DNA from: Kaistella antarctica
GTDB lineage: Bacteria > Bacteroidota > Bacteroidia > Flavobacteriales > Weeksellaceae
Assembly (NCBI RefSeq): GCF_900109615.1
Contig: NZ_FOIX01000001.1
Coordinates: forward strand, 372,001 to 436,000
Direction of reading: 5' to 3'
Length of the DNA: 64,000 nucleotides
The notes below the pieces were generated by a model that was not told the origin of the DNA, did no database searches, and worked only from the letters and a program-made list of their open reading frames with translations. A program made the translations under genes and the position numbers. The number at the start of each line of letters is the position of its first letter. The stretch's first letter is position 1. Below are positions 53,139 through 62,132 of the stretch, in pieces.

Positions 53139-54176
53139 TTATTCTATTTTAACTTTCGCTTTGGGCTTGCTTTCCACCTTTTTCGGAGTAACTGCTGGTT
53201 TTTTTTCAACAACCTTTGGTTTTACTATTTCCTTTCTGGGAGTTACTTTTGGTTTACTTTCCTCAGATTTTGGTTTGATGGTTGCCTTTTTTTTGACCTC
53301 CGTAACTTTTGGTTTCTCCTTTCGCGTTTCTTTCTTAGCTTCTACTCTTTGAGGCGTTAATGCCTTTTTCTGTGCCTCTTCTTTTTTCTGATTGATCACC
53401 GGCAACTTGGCCAATTCCTTTTTACCAACCGAGATGATGCTGTCATTCTCTTTGAAATTAGGATTCAGCGTAGTGACAATTTGATTCTCATACTTCACCG
53501 AGACTTTATTGTATTTTTCTGGATCTTGAAAAATTAAAAATTTTTCTACGAAAGCTTTAAATCCTTTTACTTTCAGGTCTATTTTTTCTAAATCACCAAT
53601 TTCTACTTTAAAGTAACCTTCGCTGGTGAGCAGTTCATAATTGCCATTTTTCTTTGCGATTCCGATGAAATATTTCTTACTAAAATCGTCACGGTCAATT
53701 TTTGACACGAGTTCAGCTAATTTCACATATTCCGATTTTTTTACATTTCCCATCACCAACATACAAGGGAAAGAGTAATTTTTAGAAGTGGGAAATTCAA
53801 CGCCTTTTTCATCCACATAAAAATCGCGATCGTCTTTGTTGAGACGGAAAGCTGGCACTCGCTGTTTGATATCTAAATTCAAATTTCCGTTTAAGTTTAA
53901 ATAAACATTAGCACTATCTACGGCGGGAAGTTGATTTAATTTCTTTTCTAATTCAGGAATATTAATATCACCAACTCTTTTGGTCGGATTTGATTTTTTC
54001 ACCAGGTCCTTAACATCTTTTTCATCGATGAAGTAAACACGATTTTTAGTCTGAGTCAGCTTTACCGTTACTTTTTCCATGGGTTTATCGTTGAATCTTT
54101 TTAAGGAGAAACTCAGCAGAAATCCAAAGATGATTACTGTAATTAAAATTTTTAATATTCTGAATTTGTTCTTCAT
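53139..54176 (-). CDS. ftsQ: Cell division protein FtsQ with Lys/Pro-rich tail
   Basis: 345 residues. One N-terminal helix (ILKILITVIIFGFLLSF) and a POTRA/FtsQ domain (VYFIDEKDVKDLV, VDSANVYLNLNGNLNLDIKQRVPAFRLN, VELLTSEGYFKV-like YELLTSEGYFKVEIG) occupy residues 1-265. Residues 266-345 form an unusual tail almost wholly of Lys, Pro, Val, Glu and Thr (repeats such as SKPKVTPRKE and VKPKVVEKK). The tail must lie in the periplasm. Its ATG overlaps the murC stop (ATGA). Confidence 0.85.
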   Translation of the reverse strand: MKNKFRILKILITVIIFGFLLSFSLKRFNDKPMEKVTVKLTQTKNRVYFIDEKDVKDLVKKSNPTKRVGDINIPELEKKLNQLPAVDSANVYLNLNGNLNLDIKQRVPAFRLNKDDRDFYVDEKGVEFPTSKNYSFPCMLVMGNVKKSEYVKLAELVSKIDRDDFSKKYFIGIAKKNGNYELLTSEGYFKVEIGDLEKIDLKVKGFKAFVEKFLIFQDPEKYNKVSVKYENQIVTTLNPNFKENDSIISVGKKELAKLPVINQKKEEAQKKALTPQRVEAKKETRKEKPKVTEVKKKATIKPKSEESKPKVTPRKEIVKPKVVEKKPAVTPKKVESKPKAKVKIE

Positions 54177-55534
54177 TTTTTATCTGAGAGCCATTCTACA
54201 ATTCCGTCGTACAAAGTATCGATGTTTCCAGCACCAACGGTCAATAGTACGTCGAAGTCTTTTTCTTTTATTTTATTAAAAGTTTCTTCCAAGGTGGAAA
54301 CTTCCTTTTTTTCTAGTTTAATTTTTTCTAATAACCACTCGGAAGTTGTTCCTTCATAGTTTTGCTGTAATTCGCGGGCGGGATAAATATCCATTAGAAT
54401 CAACTCATCAGCCTTATCTAAACTTTCTGCAAAGGCTTCAGCAAAATCTCTTGTTCTGCTGAAAAGATGCGGCTGAAATACTACCAACAATTTCTTGTGC
54501 GGATAGAAGGTTTTAATCGAGCCAATTACCGCATTTAATTCGGTTGGATGATGCGCATAATCATCGATATAAATTTTTCCGCTATCGAAATTATGTTTGG
54601 TATAACGCCTCTTTATTCCTTTGAAACTGGTGATTCCTTTTTTCAGAGTTTCAATATCAACACCGAAATTATTTAATAGTGCAATCGCTGCGGTGGCATT
54701 TTCAACATTATGAATTCCGGGGATTTCCCAGACGAAATCATCAAACTCTTCCGTCGGAGTGTGGAAATCGAAATATATTTTATCGCCAATTTCTCTAATG
54801 TTATCGGAGTAGTAATCGGCTTCTTCATTAACTGCGTACGTTTTGGTCTCACGACCGATATTGATTCCTTTTCTAACAAAAAGCTGTTGGCCTTCTGGAA
54901 CCAAATCAGCAAAATCCTGAAACCCTTTTTGAATCGTGGCATCATCTCCATAAATATCCAAATGATCTGCATCTGTGGACGTAATCACCGCCCAATCTGG
55001 AGAAAGCGTTAAAAAACTTCTGTCATATTCATCTGCCTCAACCACTGAAATATCGTTTCCATTAAAATGAAAATTAGATTTAAAGTTCTCTGCAATTCCA
55101 CCTAAAAAGCAAGAGAACGGCAGATTCGCTTCTTCACATAAATGCGCCACTAAAGATGATGTCGTCGTTTTACCGTGTGTTCCTGCAATCGCGATGCAAT
55201 CGGTATTTTCAGTGATCATTCCCAGAACTTTCGCTCTTTTTAAAACATCGAATTTCTTATCATTAAAGTAATTGAGAATATCCAGTTTTTTAATGGCTGG
55301 CGTATAAATCACCAAAGTATTTTCTGGTGTTAAATTTTTAATTTTATCATTAACAATATCTTCGAACTGAATCTCAACTCCTTCTTCTACCAAAGCGTTG
55401 GTCAACTTGGTGTGCATTTTATCATAACCTAAAACGGTTTTCCCTGACGCGTTGAAATAGCGCGCTAGAGCACTCATACCGATGCCGCCGATGCCGACAA
55501 AGTAGAAGTTTTGATATGTTGTTAAAGGTTTCAT
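54173..55534 (-). CDS. murC: UDP-N-acetylmuramate-L-alanine ligase MurC
   Basis: 453 residues. N-terminal FVGIGGIGMSALARYFNASG binds UDP; the ATP loop is AIAGTHGKTTTSSLVAHL near 115; VEADEYDRSFL and SFKGIKRRYTKH follow, with DDYAHHPTELNA typical of MurC. It adds the first residue, L-alanine, to the peptidoglycan peptide. Coupled to ftsQ by a 4-base overlap. A hairpin-rich 118-bp gap separates it from murG. Confidence 0.94.
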   Translation of the reverse strand: MKPLTTYQNFYFVGIGGIGMSALARYFNASGKTVLGYDKMHTKLTNALVEEGVEIQFEDIVNDKIKNLTPENTLVIYTPAIKKLDILNYFNDKKFDVLKRAKVLGMITENTDCIAIAGTHGKTTTSSLVAHLCEEANLPFSCFLGGIAENFKSNFHFNGNDISVVEADEYDRSFLTLSPDWAVITSTDADHLDIYGDDATIQKGFQDFADLVPEGQQLFVRKGINIGRETKTYAVNEEADYYSDNIREIGDKIYFDFHTPTEEFDDFVWEIPGIHNVENATAAIALLNNFGVDIETLKKGITSFKGIKRRYTKHNFDSGKIYIDDYAHHPTELNAVIGSIKTFYPHKKLLVVFQPHLFSRTRDFAEAFAESLDKADELILMDIYPARELQQNYEGTTSEWLLEKIKLEKKEVSTLEETFNKIKEKDFDVLLTVGAGNIDTLYDGIVEWLSDKK

Positions 55535-55552
55535 TTTCGTTTTATTGATTGC

Positions 55553-55639
55553 GCCCTTTCAGGGCTTTCTATTACTTTTTTTCTTTTTATCAAATTCAAA
55601 GGGCTTTACCCTTTGCTGATGATTACGCCACTTCGTGGC
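55553..55639. repeat. Three-hairpin intergenic repeat between murG and murC
   Basis: Three small perfect hairpins in a row: GCCCT-TTC-AGGGC (55553-55565), CAAAGGG-CTTTA-CCCTTTG (55597-55615) and GCCAC-TTC-GTGGC (55627-55639). None has a proper T run. The sequence type recurs in intergenic regions of Bacteroidota as far as I know, so a dispersed element is likely. It is the only large gap inside the dcw run. Confidence 0.6.
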
Positions 55640-55652
55640 TGGATTAATTTTT

Positions 55653-56768
55653 TTAAAAGCTGATATTTAAGGATGCTAAAATTTCATCCACTATTTCTTC
55701 TGTCGCTGAGGGTTTTGCGAAGAATTTCAAATTCTCACTCATCTCAGCTCTTGTATTTTCATGCTCACAGATCTCCATTAAAGTAGTCCAGAATCTTTCT
55801 GACATTTCGGTGTCTTTTACCATTTTGGCTGCGTTTTTTTCAACCAAGGTCATCGCGTTTTTAGTTTGATGATCTTCAGCTGCAAAGGGAAATGGAACCA
55901 ACAGTACTGCTTTCTGCGCCATCGCTAATTCTGAGATAGCAATTGCTCCAGCTCTGGAAACAATTACATCTGCCGCAGAATAGGCTAAAGCCATATCAGC
56001 AATAAATTCCCGTAACATAATTTTTGATTGATGATTGATGATTGATTGGTTGTCTTTCAAATCACTATAATCAGTTTTTCCAGTTTGCCAAATCAATTGG
56101 AAATCTTTTGCTGCTAATTGGTCAATATTTTCTTTCCAAGCATTGTTCAAAGTTCTTGATCCTAAGGATCCGCCGACAGAAAGAATGGTCAATTTGTTTG
56201 TATCTAAACCTAACTGTTCTTTTGCTGAATCTTTATCAATCAAATCCGTGATAATGTTTTTTCGAATAGGATTTCCTAAAAAGAAGGTTTTCGTTTTCGG
56301 GAAAAAGTGACCCATATTCGGATACGCCGTGAAAATGGCTTTTGCTTTTCTAGCCAAGAACGTATTTGTTTTTCCTGGTAATGAATTTTGTTCCTGAACG
56401 AAAATGGGAACATCCAATTGTGCTGCCATGTAAAGTGCTGGTCCACTTGCGAATCCTCCAGTTCCGATGGCGAAATCTGGTTTAAATTCTTTAATTGTTT
56501 TTCGGGCTTTAACTAAACTGGAAATTAACTTGATGGGTAGATTTACATTCTTCATTAAATTTCCACGATCGAAGCCAGCGATATTTAAACCGACGATTTT
56601 AAAGCCGGCTTGTGGAACTTTTTCCATTTCCATTTTCCCTTCCGCACCGATAAATAAAAACTCTGCTTCCGGAAATCTCTTTTGAATTTCCTGCGCAATG
56701 GCAATCGCCGGGAAGATATGTCCTCCGGTGCCGCCGCCACTCATTAGAATTTTTAAATTTTTATTCAT
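55653..56768 (-). CDS. murG: UDP-GlcNAc:undecaprenyl-PP-MurNAc-pentapeptide transferase MurG
   Basis: 371 residues. It makes lipid II from lipid I on the inner face of the membrane. The motifs MSGGGTGGHIFPAIAIA, GTGGFASGPALYMA, SVGGSLGSRTLNNA and SRAGAIAISELAMAQKA are intact. A short segment DNQSIINHQSKI between TGKTDY and REFI is encoded by a tandem GATTGAT repeat (56026-56046) and looks like an acquired insertion in a variable loop. Confidence 0.93.
   Translation of the reverse strand: MNKNLKILMSGGGTGGHIFPAIAIAQEIQKRFPEAEFLFIGAEGKMEMEKVPQAGFKIVGLNIAGFDRGNLMKNVNLPIKLISSLVKARKTIKEFKPDFAIGTGGFASGPALYMAAQLDVPIFVQEQNSLPGKTNTFLARKAKAIFTAYPNMGHFFPKTKTFFLGNPIRKNIITDLIDKDSAKEQLGLDTNKLTILSVGGSLGSRTLNNAWKENIDQLAAKDFQLIWQTGKTDYSDLKDNQSIINHQSKIMLREFIADMALAYSAADVIVSRAGAIAISELAMAQKAVLLVPFPFAAEDHQTKNAMTLVEKNAAKMVKDTEMSERFWTTLMEICEHENTRAEMSENLKFFAKPSATEEIVDEILASLNISF
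56026..56046. repeat. Tandem 7-bp repeat inside murG
   Basis: Three exact copies of GATTGAT on the plus strand (ATCAATC in the coding sense), 21 bp in all, so the reading frame is kept. Loss or gain of one unit would shift the frame of an essential gene. Confidence 0.85.
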
Positions 56769-56809
56769 ATTTTAAAATCGATTATTATCGATCAATCATT
56801 TTTTATATA

Positions 56810-58033
56810 CTATGCGATATCATTTATTTCTTCGATACTTTGTTTTTTGCCCATTCCTTCTTCATCATAAACCTGAATTCTGGAACTCACATTTAAGATC
56901 AGACCTAATTGAATATAAGTCACTAACATGGATGTTCCTCCATAACTAATCAAGGGTAAAGGTTGTCCTGTAACTGGAATTAGATTGATGGCGACGGCAA
57001 TATTGACCGACAGTTGCACAAAAATCATGGTCCCGAGACTCAGCACCAGCAAGCTCCCAAAGAAGGCCGGCATCTTACTGGCGATCATTACAATTCGAAT
57101 GATCATTATTAGATAAAGAGCAATTAAAACTGTGGCGCCGAAAAAGCCGTATTCTTCAACAATGATGGCGAATATAAAATCCGAGGCGGATTGTGGAAGC
57201 ATTTGTTTCAAAGCACTTTTTCCCGGACCCATTCCAGCGATACCACCGTGAACAATGGCCGCTTTGGCTTGCATTACCTGATAGTTTTTCGCTTTATCAG
57301 CTTCATCTTCAATCTGATTATCTTTCTTGGTAAAGGTTTCTACACGGCTCATCCAAGTGTGAACCCGGTTGTTTTCGATGAGGTCTGTCTTTAAAGCAAC
57401 AAACATGAATACTCCAATCGCCACCGATGAAAGTCCGACGAAGCCAACGATGTACTTTTTATTTAATTGGCCGATAACCATTACAATTAAGGAAACCATT
57501 AAAATCATTAAAGCTGTAGAACCATTGTCTTTTGCAACCAAGCCAAAGACCAATAGAACTGGCCCGAAAATGTAAAAGATGTTTTCAATGGGCAGGCGAT
57601 CTCTTTTAATTCTCTTGGTTAAATAGCGACAGAGATAAATGACTAACATTAAATAAGCAAAAGAAGAAGGCTGAAAAGAAATTGGAGTTCCAGGAATTTT
57701 TAACCAACGAGAAGCAGAAGCTCCATCAATTGTTTGTCCCGAAACCATCGTTAAACCTAACAAAACAATGGTTACCAACAAAAGATAACTGCTGAGTTTG
57801 CCAATGTGTTCATATTTAAAATATCCAACGCCACGCATAATCGCCAAACCAAGTACAACGAAGAAAGTGTGCTTGATAAGGTGAGACGTGGTGGTTCCGC
57901 TATTGACGATATATTCCAAATTTGAACTGGCCGAATAAACAGGGAACACCGAGAAGAACGAAATCAATAAGATCACGCTCCAAAGCACTTTGTCGCCTTT
58001 TAAAAGTTCGAATTTGTTATCTCTTTCCTGCAT
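56810..58033 (-). CDS. ftsW: SEDS-family glycosyltransferase FtsW (or RodA-like)
   Basis: 407 residues with about ten helices. SEDS hallmarks are GASASRWLKIPGTPISFQPSSFAYLML, KAAIVHGGIAGMGPGKSALKQMLPQSASDFIFAIIVEEYG, and TGQPLPLISYGGTSML. It polymerises glycan strands with a class B PBP. The place between murD and murG in the dcw cluster points to FtsW rather than RodA. Confidence 0.92.
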   Translation of the reverse strand: MQERDNKFELLKGDKVLWSVILLISFFSVFPVYSASSNLEYIVNSGTTTSHLIKHTFFVVLGLAIMRGVGYFKYEHIGKLSSYLLLVTIVLLGLTMVSGQTIDGASASRWLKIPGTPISFQPSSFAYLMLVIYLCRYLTKRIKRDRLPIENIFYIFGPVLLVFGLVAKDNGSTALMILMVSLIVMVIGQLNKKYIVGFVGLSSVAIGVFMFVALKTDLIENNRVHTWMSRVETFTKKDNQIEDEADKAKNYQVMQAKAAIVHGGIAGMGPGKSALKQMLPQSASDFIFAIIVEEYGFFGATVLIALYLIMIIRIVMIASKMPAFFGSLLVLSLGTMIFVQLSVNIAVAINLIPVTGQPLPLISYGGTSMLVTYIQLGLILNVSSRIQVYDEEGMGKKQSIEEINDIA

Positions 58034-58045
58034 TTTAATCTACGA

Positions 58046-59383
58046 TTAGTCGATGGCTTTTTTTAATACTTGGTTTTTAAACTGATTTCCGCGGTCCTCA
58101 TAATTGTCGAATAGATCGAAGCTGGCACAACATGGAGAAAGCAAAACGGTATCGTTTTCTTCAGCCAATAATTTCGAAACCCTAACCGCTTCTTCCATGC
58201 TCGACGTACTGTAAATCAATTCTTTTTTATCTTTGAAAAAGTCAATAATCTTTTGGTTGTCCAGACCTAAACAGACAATCGCTTTTACTTTTCTCTTTAC
58301 TAAATTTTCAATCTCGGCATAGTCGTTTCCTTTGTCCACGCCGCCAACAATCCAAACGGTCGGCTGGTTCATGCTTTCTAAAGCGAAGTATGCCGCATTA
58401 ACATTGGTCGCTTTGCTGTCATTAATAAAAGTGACACCATCAATTTGCGCAATTTGCTCTAAACGATGTTCAACTGCCTGGAACGTCATCAAAGCCGTAC
58501 GGATACTTTCATTGCTGATATTTAATATTTTACTGGCAATGGAAGCTGCTAAACTATTGGCGATGTTATGATTTCCGACTAAAGACAATTCTGCGATTTT
58601 CATTGAAAATTCATCTTCCATTTTCACTACGATTTTATCATTGTGATAAAAACCGCCTTCTGATAATTTCTCCTTTAAAGAAAAGGGAATCTTCTTCGCT
58701 CTGATCGCCAGTTGCTCCAAAAGGTTCATGCTCATTTCATCATCTTTGTTGTAGATGAAGAAATTATCATTCTCCTGATTTTCAGCAATTCGGAACTTGG
58801 CCATCGCGTAGTCCTCGTAATTGTAATTGTACTGGTCAAGATGATCCTGACTTAAGTTCAACAACAAAGATATAAACGGTCTGAAATTTTGAATGTCATC
58901 TAACTGGAAAGAACTTACTTCTAACACGTAATAGTCAAAATTTTCATCAGCAACTTGTCGTGCGAAACTCGTCCCGATATTTCCAGCCAAACCAACGTTC
59001 ATATCGTCGTTCTTTAAGATATGATAAATTAAAGAAGTTGTGGTGGTTTTGCCGTTGCTGCCTGTAATAGCGATAATTTTTGCCTGCGTAAATTCCGCTG
59101 CAAATTCAATTTCCGAAGACAAGCGAATTCCTTTCTGGTTGATTTTAAAAATAATATCAGCCTTTTTCGGAATGCCAGGAGATTTAATGACCCAGTCAGC
59201 TTCCAGGATTCTTGCTTCATCATGTTGTTCTTCTTCAAACTCAATCTCGGCTTCAATGAGCTGGTTTTTATATTCAGACTTGATCGCGCCTTTATCTGAA
59301 AGAAAAACATTCAAGCCTTTCTTCTTCGCTAAATATGCTGCACCAACGCCGCTTTCTCCGCCACCTAAAACAACTATTTTCAT
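58046..59383 (-). CDS. murD: UDP-N-acetylmuramoylalanine-D-glutamate ligase MurD
   Basis: 445 residues. VLGGGESGVGAAYLAKKKG at the start, VIKSPGIP, the ATP loop ITGSNGKTTTTSLIYHIL near 110, HRLEQIAQIDGVTFINDSKATN, and SPCCASFDLFDNYEDRG near the C-terminus. It adds D-glutamate. 12 bases before ftsW. Confidence 0.94.
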   Translation of the reverse strand: MKIVVLGGGESGVGAAYLAKKKGLNVFLSDKGAIKSEYKNQLIEAEIEFEEEQHDEARILEADWVIKSPGIPKKADIIFKINQKGIRLSSEIEFAAEFTQAKIIAITGSNGKTTTTSLIYHILKNDDMNVGLAGNIGTSFARQVADENFDYYVLEVSSFQLDDIQNFRPFISLLLNLSQDHLDQYNYNYEDYAMAKFRIAENQENDNFFIYNKDDEMSMNLLEQLAIRAKKIPFSLKEKLSEGGFYHNDKIVVKMEDEFSMKIAELSLVGNHNIANSLAASIASKILNISNESIRTALMTFQAVEHRLEQIAQIDGVTFINDSKATNVNAAYFALESMNQPTVWIVGGVDKGNDYAEIENLVKRKVKAIVCLGLDNQKIIDFFKDKKELIYSTSSMEEAVRVSKLLAEENDTVLLSPCCASFDLFDNYEDRGNQFKNQVLKKAID

Positions 59384-59389
59384 ATTCTT

Positions 59390-60631
59390 TTATCTGACTT
59401 TTAAAGTAATTAAACAGATGATCGCAAATAAAACTCCGATTATCACCATGCGGTTTACGATTTTACTTTCGTGATATCCTTCTTTCTGATAATGATGATG
59501 AAGAGGAGACATTTTGAACAGTCTGTTGTTCTGAGCGTGCTCCAGTCCGTATTTTCTTTTTCTATATTTAAAGGTTCCAACCTGTAGGACGACCGAAAGA
59601 TTTTCAATTAAGAAAATTCCACACAAGACAGGGATTAACAATTCTTTTCGAAGGATAATCGCTAAAACTGCAATGACACCACCCAACATTAGACTTCCTG
59701 TATCGCCCATGAACACCTGCGCTGGATACGTATTGTACCAGAAAAAACCGATTACCGCTCCGACTAAAGCGAGGGCGAAAATGGTTGTTTCCCCCATATT
59801 GGGTAAGAACATAATGTTCAGATAATCTGCGAAAATGATATTCCCGGAGAGATAGGCAAACAGTGATAATGTTAAAAGAATGACGACACTCGTGCCGGCG
59901 GTGAGACCATCGAGACCATCGGTTATATTGGCGCCATTTGAAACCGCTGTGACAATAAAAATCACCATTGGGATGAAGATAATCCAAGCCCATTCATTAG
60001 CATCTTCAGGACTCATCCAAAATAAAATCTTGCTATAATCGAATTCGTTATTTTTTACAAAGGGAACTGTTGAAACCGTGGATTTCTCCGTCTGCATAAA
60101 GTTTGCTTCTACATTATTTCGGTTAATTTCTTTAGCATCTGCGTACTTTCTTTTCACCGTAATATCGGGATGGAAATACATGGTAACTCCAACGATCACC
60201 CCTAAACCAACCTGGCCGATCACTTTGAATTTTCCGCTTAAGCCATCTTTGTTTTTTTTAATTTTCTTTAAATAATCATCAATAAAGCCAATCGCACCCA
60301 TCCAAACCACAGAGATGATCAGGAGCATGATATAAACATTCATAATTTTAGTAAACAATAAAACGGGGATCAAAGTTGCCATGATGATGATTAAACCACC
60401 CATCGTCGGCGTACCTTCTTTTTGCTTTTGACCATCTAAACCTAAATCACGCACCAATTCGCCCATTTGTTTATTTCGCAAATAGTTGATTATTTTTTTA
60501 CCAAAAACCAAGGCAATTAAGAGTGACAGCAATACCGCCATTCCTGCTCGGAAAGAGATAAATCTAAACATGCCCATGCCTGGAACGTGAATTCCGTGGC
60601 TGTTTAAATATTCGAAGAGGTAGTATAACAT
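59390..60631 (-). CDS. mraY: Phospho-MurNAc-pentapeptide transferase MraY
   Basis: 413 residues with ten helices; forms lipid I at the membrane. The signature [27 protein letters not shown] with the metal-binding Asp, [27 protein letters not shown] and [19 protein letters not shown] are all present. As in other Bacteroidota, a long extra cytoplasmic loop (about residues 160-205) makes it longer than the E. coli enzyme. Confidence 0.95.
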   Translation of the reverse strand: MLYYLFEYLNSHGIHVPGMGMFRFISFRAGMAVLLSLLIALVFGKKIINYLRNKQMGELVRDLGLDGQKQKEGTPTMGGLIIIMATLIPVLLFTKIMNVYIMLLIISVVWMGAIGFIDDYLKKIKKNKDGLSGKFKVIGQVGLGVIVGVTMYFHPDITVKRKYADAKEINRNNVEANFMQTEKSTVSTVPFVKNNEFDYSKILFWMSPEDANEWAWIIFIPMVIFIVTAVSNGANITDGLDGLTAGTSVVILLTLSLFAYLSGNIIFADYLNIMFLPNMGETTIFALALVGAVIGFFWYNTYPAQVFMGDTGSLMLGGVIAVLAIILRKELLIPVLCGIFLIENLSVVLQVGTFKYRKRKYGLEHAQNNRLFKMSPLHHHYQKEGYHESKIVNRMVIIGVLFAIICLITLKVR

Positions 60632-60659
60632 TTTCTTGTTGGTTTAAAGTTTAAAACTT

Positions 60660-62120
60660 TTATTTCGACATTAATCTGGCGAGTTCTATAATCGTTTCTG
60701 TATCGTCAAAGTGGTTTTTCACTCCGTTAATTTCCTGATAGGTTTCGTGACCTTTTCCGGCTACCACGATAATATCTTTCGGTTCGGCAAATTTGATGGC
60801 CATTTTTATTGCTTCTCTTCGGTCTGGAATTGAAGTGTATTTGCTGAAATATTGTGGCTCTACGCCTGCTTCGATTTCTTTAATAATATCCCCAGGATTT
60901 TCCGTTCGTGGATTGTCTGAGGTAATAATTGCCAAAGTTGATTTACGGGTTGCAATTCTGCCCATTTCTGGACGTTTGGTCGCATCTCGGTCGCCACCAC
61001 AACCGAAGACGGTAATCAGTCTTTCGTTTTTGGTCCGGATTTCATTAATCGAATCTAATACGTTTTCTAAAGCATCTGGCGTGTGCGCATAATCGACGAC
61101 GAAGAAAACCCCTCCATCTGATTTTACGGTTTCAAATCTTCCTTTCACTCTTTTTAATTGAGACATTGCGGGTAAAATATCATCTTCATGAAAGCCGCAT
61201 TCGATGGCAACTGCATAAGCTAGCAACAAATTGTAAGCATTGAATTTTCCAGTAACCGTAGTCCAAAACTCCTTTCCATTAAAGTTGAGCAGCATTCCAT
61301 TAAAATCTACCTCTGTGATTTTTCCATGGAAATCTGCCATCGTTTTCAAAGCGTAGGTTTTCTTAGTCGCTTTGGTATTTTGTAACATCACGTTTCCGTT
61401 TCTGTCATCAACATTGGTAATGGCGATAGCATCTGAATTCAAGTCATCGAAAAATCGTTTTTTGGTATTCAGATATTCAGCAAAAGTTTTATGATAATCT
61501 AAATGATCATGAGTGATATTGGTAAAACCGGCGATTTTAAATTGTAAACCTTCCGTTCTTTGCTGGTGAATTCCGTGCGAAGACACTTCCATAAAGGCAT
61601 ACTCACAACCTGATTCCACTGCTTTCGCCAAAATTTGGTTCAAACGAATAACATCTGGAGTGGTGTGGGTTGAGGGAATGATTTCGTCATCAATCCTATA
61701 TTCAACCGTAGAAATTAACGCAGATTTAAAACCTAATATTTTAAATACATCAAACAATAGAGTAGTGGTAGAGGTCTTTCCGTTAGTTCCTGTAATTCCG
61801 ATGAGGTTTAGTTTTGACGACGGATTTCCGTAAAAATTAGACGCAAGATGTCCCAAAGTTTTGGAAGCATCTTTTACTTTAAGATAAGTAATATCTTCTA
61901 TAATCTCATTTGGAAATTCCTCGCAAACAATTACATTTGCCCCTTTTTCAATAGCGGCTTTGATGAAATCATGACCATTTGAAACAGTTCCTTTTATTGC
62001 AACATACAAGGAGTTCTCAACTGCTTTTCGGCTGTCAAAAGTTAATGCTGAAACTTCTCGGTTTGTATCTCCGAGTGTTTCTAGGACGGGAATTCTGTTT
62101 AATAAATCTTCTAATTTCAT
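60660..62120 (-). CDS. murE: UDP-MurNAc-tripeptide synthetase MurE
   Basis: 486 residues. The ATP loop GITGTNGKTSTTTLL is near residue 112, with THTTPDVIRLNQILA and MEVSSHGIHQQR. The specificity loop DNPRTENPGDII has the DNPR motif associated with meso-diaminopimelate, so the peptidoglycan is predicted to be of the DAP type. VVAGKGHETYQE ends the protein. 12 bases after ftsI. Confidence 0.94.
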   Translation of the reverse strand: MKLEDLLNRIPVLETLGDTNREVSALTFDSRKAVENSLYVAIKGTVSNGHDFIKAAIEKGANVIVCEEFPNEIIEDITYLKVKDASKTLGHLASNFYGNPSSKLNLIGITGTNGKTSTTTLLFDVFKILGFKSALISTVEYRIDDEIIPSTHTTPDVIRLNQILAKAVESGCEYAFMEVSSHGIHQQRTEGLQFKIAGFTNITHDHLDYHKTFAEYLNTKKRFFDDLNSDAIAITNVDDRNGNVMLQNTKATKKTYALKTMADFHGKITEVDFNGMLLNFNGKEFWTTVTGKFNAYNLLLAYAVAIECGFHEDDILPAMSQLKRVKGRFETVKSDGGVFFVVDYAHTPDALENVLDSINEIRTKNERLITVFGCGGDRDATKRPEMGRIATRKSTLAIITSDNPRTENPGDIIKEIEAGVEPQYFSKYTSIPDRREAIKMAIKFAEPKDIIVVAGKGHETYQEINGVKNHFDDTETIIELARLMSK

Positions 62121-62132
62121 ATTGTTATAGAA

